A stretch of DNA of 64,000 nt from AM-0621 sp964573505 (GTDB taxonomy: Bacteria > Planctomycetota > Planctomycetia > Planctomycetales > Planctomycetaceae). Every line of letters starts with the position of its first letter. The first letter of the stretch is position 1. Where the stretch lies: positions 12,475 to 76,474 of the forward strand of contig CAZNMS010000002.1 in NCBI GenBank assembly GCA_964573505.1, given 5' to 3'. The notes beneath the pieces are model-generated. The model did not search any database, was not told the origin of the DNA, and saw only the letters and a program-made list of their open reading frames with translations. Below, piece by piece: positions 45,601 to 60,600 of this stretch. The position numbers and the translations under genes were made by a program.

Positions 45601-48600
45601 CAGGCGCCGTCGAGGTGCGTAACAATACCATCATCAACACCCTCAGGGGTGCCGGTGCTGGTAACGGAATTGATATTGACCTCGTTGGCACCAATGTTGA
45701 CCAGCAAGCAACCAATGTGCTGCGCCGCACGCAAATTGAGAACAACCTCATTGGCGTGACCGGAGTTGGGAAGCTCAACTCGGCAATCACCGCTGCGACT
45801 ACCGTCTTCTCAGTCACCGATGCATCGGCAATTGCTGTCGGCAACACGGTCCGAATTGAAGGTGAAGTTGTTACCGTGACGGCGAAGTCGGGTAATACTC
45901 TGACTGTCACGCGAGCGGGTGGTGCTGCTGCTCACGCCGCCGGCACCGCTGTGACGCCGACGCTCGGTGGTAATCAAGGGCGAGGTATCAATCTCTTCTT
46001 CGACGAACTCTCCGCCGTTGAAGACTTCCGTATCGCCAGCAACGTGATTGCGAACAGTCTTGACGACGGCATCCGTCTACGCCGTGAAGATGATGGTGTC
46101 ACGCGCACCGTCAATCCGACCGCCGATCAACTAAAGTCTGTTACAATTCGCGAAAACCTTATCATCGGAAATGCAGCGGCTCCTGTCGCCGAGCAACTCA
46201 ATCCAGGTGGCGGAGCCGTTCTCTTCGGTGCCGGACTTGAGATTCTGGTGGCGAACGGCAGCCTCGATACATTCGACGTAGATATCCGCAATAATCAGAT
46301 CATATCCAACGTCCGCTCGGCCTTTAACGGTACGACGAATCCTCAGTCGTCGAACGGTATCAATCTTCGAGCAGAGGCTGACGCTCAGATTGTTGCCGAT
46401 ATTGCTAACAACACGATTACGTTTAACGAAGGCGACGGTATCGATCTCACGACTCGCGAGAACACAAATACCGGCCTTGTCGCGACTGATCGGCGCGATA
46501 TTGGCGGTGCGTGGACCGGGAATGAAATTTCTAACAACTTCCGGCACGGCATCGAGTTCATTGGCCGCTTCGGTACGCAGACACTTTTGGAGATCGGGCG
46601 CGAGGGAACTGAGTCAGGCAAGTCGCTCGGAAATACGATTTCAAGCAACGGACTCAACGGCATCGACATTCGTCGCGGCGGTAATGCCACCATCATTAAT
46701 AACACGATTAGCACTAACGGCCCGGCATCGGGAACGGCGCTGTTCACGGCTTTGGGACAGGCGAGCCCGGCCGGCGGTCAAGTTGGTGTGTTGGGCGGTA
46801 TTCTCGGTACCGGAATTTATGTCGCGAACGGCTCCTATGATGGCACAAATGCGGGAACTGGAGGGGACGCCAACCGAACAATTCAGCTATCGATTAAAGG
46901 GAATACGCTCAATGCGAATACCGGCCTCGGCATGTCGATCAACGGCTATGTGAGAGACACGATCCTCGCGACAATTCGGAACAATCAAGTCACCTCGAAT
47001 CTCAACGACGGTGTTGAACTGCGCGGGCACATTGAGACAGTCATTCTTGGTAACTTCATCAGTCAGAATCGTGGACGTGGTCTCGACATATTGAGCTACG
47101 CCGCTGGCGGCGGAGTCACGGTTCAGTCGAATTACAAGATCGGCGACGGGACGGAAGCGGGCCGAAATCGCTTTGTGAGTAATCTGCTGGAGGGTGTCTA
47201 CTACGTTACTTCAGCTAACGTGCAAGACTCGAATCTTCTTAGTACTGACCCCAACTCCCGTATTCGAACCAATGGCAGCAGTACGATGGCGCCTGCTGCA
47301 ATTCTCCAGATAGATACGAATACGGTTTCGGCCAACGGTGTGAATAGCGGATTGCCGGGTACGGGTATTGTCTACTGGATCGGCAATTCGGGTGGATCGC
47401 ACAATTTCGCAAATCAGTACAACAACTTTGAGGGTGCTGGTACTGGTCCTGGTACTGTCGGTGGCTTAATTGACGGAAATCCGATTGCGCTGAATTTCTC
47501 CAGAGCGTTTACGGGATATGTGTCTGATTCGACGCCGATCAATTCCCGCACGAACTCGCAGGTCTTAAACAACACGTTTGAAGGTAACTTTGGTGATGAC
47601 TTCCGAGTAGAGAGCTTCCTCTCGGTAATTGACCCAGTAACTACCGTTGATAACTGGGATCAGCCAGGAGCCGTGCCACCGTATCGAGTCACGAACTGGG
47701 AAGCGGATTCCCTGTCGCGTCTGAATCTCGATTTTCGTGGCAATCGTGGTAACGGGCTAAATGTCCGAAATCGAACAGTTGGCTTCACAAATATAGAGGG
47801 CTTGTTCAAGAATAAGGTCTTTACCGTTGCTCGAGATATCACGCGGGTCCAGTCGCGCACTCGCGCTGGAAGTCCGCTGGGTCCGTTTGGCGGCGGAAAT
47901 CCAACGGTTGATATGACGTTTCCGATTGTGGATGTTAGTCCTGTTGATGTTGGCAATGGCGTGACAGAGTTGGTTGTGACTCTCGGGCCCGCCAACAGCG
48001 TGAACTATCCAGGCAATTTACCGAATGGACTGCAAATCGGAACGACGGTGGAAATTGCGAATGTGCTCGGTGTGAATGGGCTTGCTCACTCTGCTAACGG
48101 CCTGCATCAGATTGTTGGGATCGATCGAGTAGCTCGCACGATAATCCTATCAAACACCGGAGGAGATGGAGGGCCAGCATACGCTGGTGGTGGCCTCCTT
48201 GCTGCGAATCTTCGAACCCTAGTAGGGGACATAGATAATCCGCCGTTCCAATACCCGGGGCTAGGGTCAAACACCTTCCGGATTGCTCAGGGGTATGATA
48301 CCTCAGGCGCCGGTGCGGCGAATGAATTCCGAATTGGAGACAATTTCTTTGGAGCGACGCTCTTTGGAGCGGACAATAGTATCGGCGGTGCTGACGACTG
48401 GGATATTTGGACGCCGAATAAATCCTTGAACGGGATTGTCACCAATGTGTCTTCGGTTGCGCCGGCCGCGAATATGTTGACGGTAACGATGCCGTCGCAC
48501 GGGTTGGCGGACCGCCGTTTGATTGAAATCTCCGGCGTTCAGGGCTTCCCGTCGGTCAACGGCCGATTCAAAGTGGAAGTGATTGATGCGGATACAATCA

Positions 48601-51600
48601 ATATCTATCGGATCAATCTCAATTTCTTTGGTGGTGGTGGCATCCCGCTGACGCTGAACCTTGATGGTAACTACGCAGGCGGCGGTGAGTGGCGAACGAT
48701 CGACGATAGCTTCCCGGATCCGTCTGCTCCGACCTTCCCAGTGGTTGATATTGTCAATGTGACTCCGGATCCGCGTCCGGTCACTCCGGGCCTCGTGACT
48801 CTGACATTCTCGGAGCCGGTCGAGAACATCGACGTTGACGACCTGTTCTTGACGCGCGACGGCATCCCGGTTGATGTCAGCGGTGTGAATATCACACAAG
48901 TCAACCCGAAGCAGTACACCCTGGATCTGAGCATTGCAGCCTCGCAAGACGGGCAGTACCGCCTCACGTTCGACAGTGCGTTTCCTGAGGCGGCAATTAC
49001 TCCGATCGACCCGAATCCTGCTTCAGGGCCTACCGGCACGGTGACTATCAACTTCACCGAGGATGTGACCGGGGTCGATATCACGGACTTTATACTCTCC
49101 ATTGATCGCGGCGACAGCAAGGGATTCGTCCCGATCAACCTGTCTGAGACCGGGCCGAACTCTTATGTCTCGGCGAGCGGTGCAACGGCGACGACGTTGC
49201 AAGGCGCGAATCTCAATATCCGGCAGATTACCCCGGCTCAGTACACACTCAATCTGACATCGGTGACGGACGAAGTGGGAAGTTATCGTCTGACGCTGGC
49301 CGCTCCTCGAACCGTAACTCTGACGGCGGTCGAAGATGCCACCGGCGGTAATCTGACTATCGGCGAAGAGGTACGAATCTTCGCCCAGGATCACGGCCTC
49401 ACGTCGGGGCAGTATGTGACGTTTTCAGCGATTCGTGGCGCGACGCTCGGTCCGAACACGACATTGAACAGCAAGTATCGAGTCGAGGTGTTGGATAAGG
49501 ACCACTTCCGCCTCGGCACTGATTTGACGTTGTCCTCGTTTATTACCGCTGATGACTCGAACTACGCCGGCGGGACGTTCTTCTATACCCCGGAAATTGT
49601 GGATCAGGTGGGCCGGCCATTCTCAGTGGATCGCAACACGGATATTGCGGATGCGACGCAAACTTGGTCGCGTGTTAATACCGCTCCGACGGCGGACATT
49701 GTCGACGTCGATCCCGATCCTCGGGGTAACTTCCTGAGCTCGGACTTGCTGAGCACGGTTCGCATTGTCTTCAGTGAGAAAGTGAATTACGGCCCGGACA
49801 GTGCGCCGCTGATTACAACGGCCGATTTCCGTATGACTCGGAATGTCGGCGCGGGTTTGGCGCAGGTCAATTTGGCTTCGGCGAAGGTAGTACCGATCAA
49901 TCGTGATGCGAACAATTACGTCACCGAAATTGAACTGCGAAATCTGGCGTCGCTGACAAATATCGCGGGCAGCTACCGCTTGACCTTAATCAACAACGAC
50001 GCGACGCGCATTACCGACGCTCAGGGGACGATTCTTGCTTCGAGTGTCTTCGATGACTTCGTGGTAGTTGGTACTGGTCCTCGTCCGACATTGGTGCCGG
50101 TCACTCCCGCTCGCTCGACCGCTCCAATTCCGAGTATCACATTGCAGTTCAACGAGCCCGTTCTGGGTCCGGATGTTGGGATCTCGACGTTGGATGCGAG
50201 TCGCCATTTGACGCTCACTCGAGATGTCGGAGATGGACGCGGCAAAGTGTCGATTCCGTTGTTGGCGCCTGATGGGTCTCCGCTGTTGCTGCTGCCAACA
50301 AGTGCAACGTCACCGACCAACTTTATTCTCGACCTGACATCAATCACTCAGGATTCGAATGGGGAGTCGGTAGACGGTGAGTATGAACTGATCTTGAAGC
50401 CGGGACTCGGGATCAAGTCGAGCGTTGATAACGAGGCGCTCGGTGTTGGTTCCCGAATCAACTGGATTCAGGATGCCCTGCGTCCTGAAGCGGACATTCT
50501 TGACATTGAGCCGACGCCTCGAGTCTCTGACGCTGGAGAGGTGACGATTGAGTTCAATGAATTGGTCACCGGACTCTCGCGATTGGACGCGTCGACGGAC
50601 TTCACTTTAACCCTTGATATTCTCGACGGTCAGGGTCCGCAGCCAGTCAATCTGTCTGGTCTCCGGGTCCGTCCAATTAGCCCGGTCGATGCAGCCGGTA
50701 ACAGGATTGCGGATCCGTTCCTCGCAGGAACGGTCTATGCGAAGGAGTATGTGATCGATCTCGGGTTGCCGGGGATGACGGATACCCCCGGAATCTACAC
50801 GTTGGCGATCACAGACAATGGGCAGATTGAGGATCTTACTCAGAACCCGATTCGTATCACTGCCGACGCGACCGTGACATGGACGAAGGCTCTGAAGATT
50901 AATACCGATCGAGTGAACGATCTTGTCTACACGACTTCGCCGACCTTCAGAAACCACTCGACAACGAACCTGACTTCGGTCTTCCTGTCGACGGATCAGT
51001 CGCCGAATCCGGTTGCGACTGATACTTCGGATTCTTGGTTCCAAGATCAGGTTGCGCCGTTTGTCATTCCTAATACCGTATCAATTGACCCGGATCCGCG
51101 TAGCACTTCGGCGGGTATCGTAACGATCCGCTTCTCGGAAGGTGTGACCGGCGTGACGTTGTCGGACTTCGTGCTCACGCGAAACGGCAGCAATGTGTCG
51201 TTGAACGGCTTGCCTTTCACGCAACTCAACTCCTCCAGTTATACCCTCGACCTGAATCTCGTCAGCGGCGCGCCCGGAACCTATGTCTTCAGTATTCAGG
51301 GCACTGGATCGCTGATCTTCGACTCGGCCCAGAATCCGCTTGCTGGCGGAATTCAGGAACTTGATCGCTGGGTTGTCGAGAACGTCAGTCCGGCGGGCAC
51401 TCTGAGCGTGACCAGTCCCCGTCGAACTCCGGCTGATAACGTCGTATTGACGTTCACGAAACCGGTCGACGTTGCGACTGTGAATGCGTCCGACTTACTC
51501 CTCGAAGTTGATCGCGGTCAGGGCTATGAGAATCTCGGAACGGCTGCCGGTCGACTAGCTGCCAACCAAGTGACAATTACTCCTGTTAGTCCCGTCTTGA

Positions 51601-54600
51601 ACCCGACGACGGGCAGAGTCTTTGCGTCTCAATATACTCTGAACCTGTCGGCCAATGGGCTGACCTCGGACGCGGGGACGTATCGTCTGACGCTGGTTGC
51701 TGCTGATTCAGGAATTCTCGATCAGGCTGACGTTGAACTGGGAGCGGATATTTCGACCGACTGGGTGCTTGATAATGTTGCACCGACAGTTGATGTCGTT
51801 GATGTCTTCCCGGATCCGCTGCCGGCCGGTACTGGTGCCGGAGTGATTAATATTCTCTTCAGCGAATCGGTGACGGGAGTTGGAATTGAAGATTTTCGGT
51901 TGTCACTCGGCGGCTCGAACGTGAGCTTGACCGGAGTGACTGTCGTGCGTGAGGCCGGGTATCGTTACACGCTCGACTTGACCTCTTTGACTCTGGCTGA
52001 TGGCACTTATGAGCTACGCGTCGTTTCGAACGATCTCGTTACTCCGATCCGCGACTTGGCCGGTAATCCGTTGGTGGCAAATGCAGACATCCCCGTAGCG
52101 AATGTCGCTGGGCGTGATATCTGGTTCCAAGGGGATGATAACAACGCTCCGACGGTCACTTTCAGTGCAATTGACTCACCGCGAAATACCGCAGCCGGAG
52201 TTGTGGTCGTCACGTTTAGCGAGGATGTCGACCCAGCAACAGTTGACCTGACCGATTTCACGTTGACGCGAGATGGAAATCCGGTGCTACTTGATGCAGC
52301 AACCATTGTTGCGGCACCGGGCACGGAGAGCGTTTATCTATTGAATTTGGAAGACGTCACATCCGCCGTCGGGACATATACGTTGAGCCTCGTTTCACCG
52401 GATGCGGCGACGCCGATTGTTGATAAGGTCGGCAATCCGCTGGCGGCGGGGGCTGCTGCGACAGCGACATGGATCAATCAGCAGATTGATCCGTTCCCGA
52501 CGTTCGTCCCGGTGACTCCGGCTGATCGCCTTCGTCCGGTCGACGTTGTAACGCTCGATTTTACCACACCTGTAACCGGAGTGGATATTGGCGACTTCCG
52601 GTTGACGCGAGATGGCAGTCCTGTCTCGACGCGCGGTATCGAAGTTGTCCAAAGCCCAATTGGAGCGACTCAGTACTTTATCAATCTTTCGGCCCTCACG
52701 GGATCGACGGGCACCTACCGGTTCTCGCTCATTGCGGCAGGCTCTGGGATTACCGAACCGGGAGGAGATCCGCTCCTCAGCGACGCCCGAGTTGACTGGA
52801 CCACAAGTGAAGTCATCGAAGTGAACTCGTTCCAGGATGGCGTTGATCCGAACCCCGGTGATGGTGTTGTCGGTGGCTTCGTATCCGGGCAGCCGGAGCG
52901 AAAGTTGCGAGCTGCGGTGATGGAGGCTGGGCGACTCGCTGGAAGTGATACCATTCATCTTCCGGCCGGAACTTACAGTCTGACGGAGCAAGGCCGAGGT
53001 GAAGAATTTGCAGTCCGCGGCGACTTAGACATCTTTGATACGACCGGAACAACAACCATTCGTGGCGACGGCCCCGGCGAAACGATTATCGACGCCGGTT
53101 TGATCGACCGCATCTTCCATGTGACTAAGGGAGCGACCCTGATTCTGGAAGGAGTGACGATTCAGCGGGGTAGCATTGATGGCAGTGATGACGGCGGCGC
53201 GATTCGAAATGACAATGGAACCGTCATCCTTCGAAATGTGGAAATCACAGCAAACAGTTCAAACGATGACGGCGGTGCGATCAACAACGATGGAACGATG
53301 ACGATTATCGACTCGACGATCTCGAAGAACGTCGCGGTCAATAATGGCGGTGCGATTCGCAATGTGGGAAGCCTGCGAATCGAGAACTCGCTGATTGGTG
53401 GGCGGTTTGATCCGACGGCAAGTCCGGCTGTCGATGATCGAAACCGAGCAGGATTGAGCGGCGGTGCGATTGTTAATATCGGCAATGGTACGGTGAGCTT
53501 GTTGAATTCGACGGTTTCGGGAAATCGGACGACGGGGCCGACAAGTGTTGGCGGAGCGATTGCCAATCTCGCTGCGCTCCCGACTTTCAGTTCGACGCTG
53601 AACTCGACGCTGACTAATACGGACACGACGCTGCTTGTTGCCAACGGTCTCTCGTTCCCGGCGCAGGTCATCTTTGACATTCGCATTGATAACGAAGACA
53701 TGCGAGTCACCGCAGTTTCGAGCAATCGATTTACCGTCGAGCGTGGTGTTAATGGCACGGTGGCGGCCGCACATGCTGTCGGGGCACCGGTGAGCTTGAG
53801 GAGCAATTTCAACATCCTCAATACAACGATCACACAGAACTCGTCAGCATCTCGCGGTGGCGGACTACATGCCTCGGCGGGAATTACGTTGGTTCAAAAC
53901 ACGCTGATTGCTGGTAACACAGCCGTGTCGCAGGGACCGGACGTGTTTGGCACCAATGCCAATATCATTTCCATTCAGAACGCGGCCGGTAATGGCACGA
54001 ACTTGATTGGCAATAACGCGAACGCGACGACTGCATTCGCTACGAGTGCGTTGGTTGGTACGGCTGCTGCTCCCGTGAATCCGCAGTTGGGCAGTCTTGC
54101 CGACAATGGCGGCCCGACGCTTACTCACGCTCTGTTGGTGACAAGTCCGGCAATCAATCAAGGTAGCACAACCAATCGCCCAGTCTTGACTGCGACGGAC
54201 GCGGTTGATCAACGCGGTATTACTCGCGTGCTAGCGGCGGTCGATATCGGAGCGTTTGAGTTCGGCGGTTTTTTTGTGACTTCGACCGAGGACACGGCTG
54301 ATGCGACGCCCGGCGATGGAATTGTCGCTGACAATTTCGGTCGCGCGACGTTACGTGCTGCGGTGATGGAGGCCAACGCGCTCGCAGGGCCAAATGCAAT
54401 TAAGCTGGCGGCAACTGTGTACAATTTGGGACAGACCGAACTTGATACGATTGCCCCGACCGCCGAGTTCAGTGCTCTGGCAAATCCGCTGGCGGATCAA
54501 GCGTCAAATCTCGACCCGGTGGATGAGATCTCGCTGCAGTTCTCAGAACCGATTCGGGTTCCGAATGCGACGAGCCTTCTTGCAGATATTCGACTGGTGC

Positions 54601-57600
54601 ATACAAGCCCTGCTGGAGTTGTCACGACGACGTTGCTTAATACAACCGGGGCTGTAATCACTCAGGATCCGACAGATATCACTCTTTACAAAATTACCAA
54701 TCTGCGCACGTTACTCACCGCTGACGGTGCGTATGAGTTCCAATTACTGGCGTTTGATTCGGCTCCGGTTGCACCGCTGGTGATTGCTGATTTCGAAGGT
54801 AACCGGATGGCGGCTGATCCCGGAACTGGCTTCGCCGCTCGGGCTCAAACTGTGCGAGGGGATGACGTCTTCCCGCCGACCGCTGTTCTGACCCCTGTGA
54901 CCCCATTTACAAGAACAGCGAGTCCGGCTGAGGTCTCAATCAACTTTAGTGAGGCAATCGCGGGGCTTAGCACTGATAATTTCACGCTGATGTTCGATGA
55001 CGGCGTAGCAGGTCAGGTAAATGTGGCGCTGTCATCGGCAGCGATAATTACCCGTAGTTCAACCTCATACGTCTTGGACTTGAGGGCGGTCATTGATCTT
55101 GATGTGGTTGGCAACTATGTCTTGACTTTCGACTCGAGCCAGTCGGCTCAGGTGCAGGATCTTGCGGGAGTGCAGTATATCGCTGGTCCGCTGACAACTC
55201 AGTGGGATGTAGTGGATGATACGTTCGCCCCTGTCGCCTCTTGGGGAACTGTGAGTCCGTCGCCGCGCATCGGCTCGGTGGGCGAAGTAACAATTAGCTT
55301 CGATGAGGATATTGTAGGGCTTGATCTCAACAGTGCTGAGACCAATTTTGATCTCACGATCGACATCGACGGTTCAACCACTAATGGAGTGCAGCCGCCG
55401 CGAGCAATTGATCTCTCGAATGTTGTTGTTACTGAAATTGACCCGAGGACATTTACGATCGACCTGTCGTCTGTGACGGTTGCGGATGGTGCCTACGTAT
55501 TGACCTTCAATCCGGCTCCGGTTGGCGTTCCGGCGGTGAGCGATCTTGTGAATCCGGCAAACTTCATGACCGCAGCAGGGAGTGTCTCGACGTCGTTTAT
55601 CATTGGCGATGATCTCTCGAAGTTCGCGCCCGGTCCCGCTCAGACATTCGGTGTTACACCTGAGGATGCCGCGACATTCGGCGATCTCGATGTTGTGAGT
55701 GCCGCGAATGACAGTCTCATTATTATTGGTGTTGTTGACACGACGTCGGCATCTGAAATCAATGCTTCGAATATTGACCGAGTCTTTGATATTCATCCCG
55801 GCCAGTCGCTGACCCTCGTTGATTTACGAGTCACAGGCGGTCGACTCGTCGGACAGCGCGACGGTGCTGGTGTGCGAAACGACGGCGGCACACTCTCTGT
55901 GGATGGAGTCGGGCTCTATAGCAATTCGTCGGAGGCTGGTCGCGGCGGTGCGATCTTTAATAATGGCACTGTAACAGTCAGCTCCTCTGACATTGGTATG
56001 AGTGGTGGAGAGAACTCGGCTGCGTTTGGCGGCGGGTTGTTCAACGATGAGCAAGGTCTTGTGACGGTGACTCAGTCGACGATCGCTGGAAATAATGCGA
56101 CGGTTGATGCTGGTGCCATTTATAATGATCGAGATGGCTTAGTCACCCTGTCTGGCACGAGAGTGAATACGAACTCAGCCGGGCGGCACGGCGGTGCATT
56201 CTACAACAATGACCTCGCGGTCTTAACGATCGCTGATAGTACTTTGACGAGCAACGTTGCTGCCGAAGACGGCGGAGCAATTCTCAGTGAATTGGCTGCG
56301 TCTGTTGATATTACCAACAGCACGTTGGCGTCGAATAAGGCGAATCGCGGTGGTGCGATCTTCGATCAAGACGGCCGTGTAACGATCGCGGATTCCGCGC
56401 TGACGGCGAACGCCGTGACCGAGGATGGTGGTGCGATCTACGTGTCGTCGGCTGCCGATGTCGTCATTACTAATACGACATTCTCAGGCAACGTTGCTGA
56501 CGGAGACGGCGGAGCGATCAAGAGCGATGGCTCGGTTGATATCACTGACGGTGTCTTCCTTGATGGACGAGCCGGAGGTAGCGGCGGCGCGATTCGGAAT
56601 ACGCGAATCCTCGGAGTGGTCGATTCCGCGTTTGTGAACAACACGGCTGATGTTCATGGCGGTGCAATCTCGAATGCCAACAGCGGCTCTGTCACTCTCA
56701 GTCGGACGCGACTGACACTGAATGCGTCGGATGCAGACGACAACAAGGACGGCGACGGTGGCGCATTGTCGAATCGCGATTCGGGCACGGTCTCGTTGAG
56801 TGAAGTCAGCATTATCAATAATCGAGCTGGTCTCGCGGCAAGCGTCGGTCGGGGAACCGCTGGCGGCGGAATTCATCAGGTATCCGCTGGAGCGGTAACG
56901 ATCGTGAACTCGACGATCGCGGAGAATGCGGCAGAGACCGGCGGTGGTATCGCCAGTACGAAGGCGGTCTCCATTCAGAATAGTACGGTGTCGTCGAACA
57001 CAGCGCGCCTTACAGGTGGCGGCTTCCACAACAACGGTGGAGCAGTGTCTGTGGTAAATACGACCGTCTATTCGAATGCGGCAGGCACGAGTGGAGGCGG
57101 CGTCTTCAATGCGAGCGTGCTTGGTGCATTTGGCCTGAAGAATACGATTGTTGCAGGGAATATGGCCTCGACGAATCGCGATATCAACGGGTCGGGCTTC
57201 TCTAATCAGGGTAATAACCTTATTGGGACCGCTGGCACCGTGACGACCTTCGTCAACAACGTAAATGGTAACATTGTTGGAACGAATGGCTCGCCGATCG
57301 ATCCGCTGCTCGGGCCTCTGCAGGCGAATGGCGGTCAAACTCTGACGCATGCGTTGCTCTTCGGCAGTCCGGCGCGGGATCGCGGTAGCAATGTTGCGGT
57401 TGCTGGGACGGATCAGCGCGGATTCGCGCGAATATTCGACGGTGATGGTAATGGCGTAGCTACTGTCGACATTGGCTCGTTCGAATCAGGCTTTGTCGTC
57501 AACACCTTCCTTGATACTCGCGATGCTCGACCGGGCGACCTCAGTAGTGCGGACGAGGATGGCAATAGCAGCTTGCGAGCTGCGATCATGGAAGCAAACT

Positions 57601-60600
57601 CGCTGGATGGTGACGACACCATTCTGCTGATCCCCGGTACGTTCCGGTTGACGATTGCTGGTGGCGATGAGGATGCCGCAGCCTCGGGCGATTTGGATGT
57701 CACCTCCGATAGCGTGACAATTATTGGTGCGGGGCCGACTCAGACGTTTATCGACGCGGCGAGTCTTGACCGAGTCTTCCATGTGAAGCCGGGGGCGACA
57801 CTCAATCTCAAGAATCTCACAGTTACTGGCGGGCATGCGCTGCAGGGCGGCGGTGTATTGAATCAAGGGACGCTGACGCTCGAAAATGTCATCGTTGAGG
57901 GCAACTCGGCTGACTTCGGCGGCGGTGTGTATAACGACCTTGTGCAGACGACGCTGACCGCTGCGGTCACGAACGCAGGAACCCTGATCACGGTCCCGAC
58001 TTCGACGTCGATTCCGGCTCAAGCTCCGTTCTTGATTCAGATCGGAAGTGAGAGTCTGACTGTCACTAATATTGCTCTAGGAGTGGCAACGACGACGTTC
58101 ACCGTAACTCGCGGAGTCAGTGGTACCATTCCGGCGGCGTATGGTGCTGGTGCCGTTGTGACCTTTGTCGGATCGACGTCGGTGTTGAATTCGACGATTA
58201 CTGGTAACTCGGCGCGACTCAAGGGCGGCGGCATCTTCAATGAGGCCCCAATGACGATTACCTCGTCGGAGATTTTGGATAACCTGTCGAATTCGCAGGG
58301 CGGCGGTATCTTCAATCTGCAGTCGTTAGTGATTACCGAAACAACGATCGACGAGAATCAGGCGTCGGGTACTGGTGGCGGTATCTACAACGACGGCGTC
58401 AATGGAAGCCGGACTGCGTCGATTCAAATCGAACGCTCAACGGTCTCGAATAACCGCAGCAGCATTCGCGGCGGCGGTATCTATAACACCGATGAGATCG
58501 TGACGACCAACGTGACGATCAGCGGAAATACGGCAGCTGCGTCGGGAGCAGGCGTGTATAATACGCCTCACTCAACCAGCAATGCGATCGGAACCTTTAC
58601 GGCAACGAATACGACGATCGCTCAGAATGCAACCGACGGGACTGGCGGCGGCTTCTCGAATTTCACGAATGGAGTGGCAACTCTTCGTAATACCATCATT
58701 TCGAACAACTCGGCTCGAAAAGGAAACGACGACGTTCAAGGCGCCTTTGTTTCGCTGGGGTCGAACTTCATCGGAGATGTCGGAAACGCGACGGGGTTGC
58801 AGAATCGTCTGAACAACGATCAGGTCGGCACGACAGCGAGTCCGTTCGACGCAGTGCTCGCGGGTCTCGCAGATAACGGCGGAGCGACTTTCACGCATGC
58901 TCTGCTGCCGGGTAGTCTGGCTATCAATAAGGGTGACAATTCGGGCGGCGAGCCGGCGGATCAGCGACTGGGTATTAGGCCGGTTGATAATACGGCTGAC
59001 GTTGGTGCCTTTGAAGTTCAGAACAACACGATCAGCATTGCCGATGTGCCGGATATCATTGAAGGCGATGGCGGTCAGACCTTCGTGAGCTTTGTGGTTC
59101 TATTGAGTCAGGCAGCAGCGGAAACAATCACCGTCGACTTTGTGACTGAGCAAGATACGGCAAAGGAAAGCAGCGATTACCTTCGTGCGGCAGGAACACT
59201 GACCTTTGAACCGGGTGAGCTTGCGAAGGTTATCACTGTTGAAGTCAACGGTGATATTAGCTCGGAAGACGACGAGTCCTTCAAGGTTCGGTTGAGTAAT
59301 GCGACGAACGCAACAATTACGGATGCAGAAGCTGTTGGTACGATTCTGAACGAGGATGCTTATGCGGAAATTGGCAATGTCGCGATACTGGAAGGCGACA
59401 ATGGAACTGTCGTCGCTGAGTTCACTGTGACGCTCGATAAGCCGGTGAATTTCGCTGTGACTATCGATTATGCGACGGCTGATGGGACCGCGACGACCGC
59501 AGATTCGGATTATGTTTCGACAAGCGGCCAGTTGTCGTTCGCGGCACTCGAAACTTCGAAGACGGTGTCGGTCACGATAAATGGCGATACAAACTTAGAA
59601 GCGTTCGAGACGTTCCTTGTGCAATTGTCGAATGCAGTGGCAAGTGATAGTTCGCTGATTCCGTTCCGCTCGATGTCTGCTACTGGCACAATTCAGAACG
59701 ATGAAGTGTCGATCGCGATTAGTGATACTCAGAGTGTCGTCGAAGGGAACTCCGGCACGACCCCGCTGAACTTCACAATTACGCTGGCTCAGCAAGTTGG
59801 TGTGCCGGTGACGATTCAAGCGAATTCGGTCAATGGTACAGCGATCGGCGGCAGCGACTTCGCCGTAGTTGATCAAGTTGTGACGTTTGCTCCTGGCGAG
59901 ACCACTAAGACTTTGGCTGTGCTCGTGACAGGTGATACTCGGTATGAGGATCCCAACAAGAGCACGGCGGTTGTTGCCGAGGCGGAAGAGTTTACGATCG
60001 CTCTGAGTAATCCGACACGCGGCGGAGTTGCTTTCGCGAGTGCGACGGTGGATGCAGTTCCGGCGATTGGCCAAATTGAGAATGACGATCCCGCGCCGCA
60101 ACAATGGCTTATTCGGCAGGTGGTCGGCGGGGGGACGATTGAGGTTCTCAAGAATGGAAGTCAGGTTGCTACTGGCAATTTGGCGGATCCACTGTCGGTG
60201 ACGGGAACCTCTCAGGATGATGTCTTCACCGTGGACTATGTGAATGGCAATCCGATTCCGACCGGCGGGTTGTCGATTGACGGCTCAGGTGAAGTCGGCG
60301 GCGACGTGCTGGTGATTCAAGATGACTCCAATACGCTGACAGCGACGACAATTACCTATACTGCAACGGGCGGCGAGAGCGGGACGGTGAATATTGATGG
60401 GAGCGTCATCTCCTATCAGGAGCTTGAGCCGATCACCGATTTGCTCGCAGCTGCGAATCGGGTCATCAACCTGCAGGATGGTGTGAATGACAATGCATCG
60501 TTGATTGATGATACCGCAATTCCGGGGAACAGCTTGATTTCAAGCACTGCTTCCCCTGTCACGTTCGAGAGCATTAGCTTTGCGGCGCCGACGACTTCGC

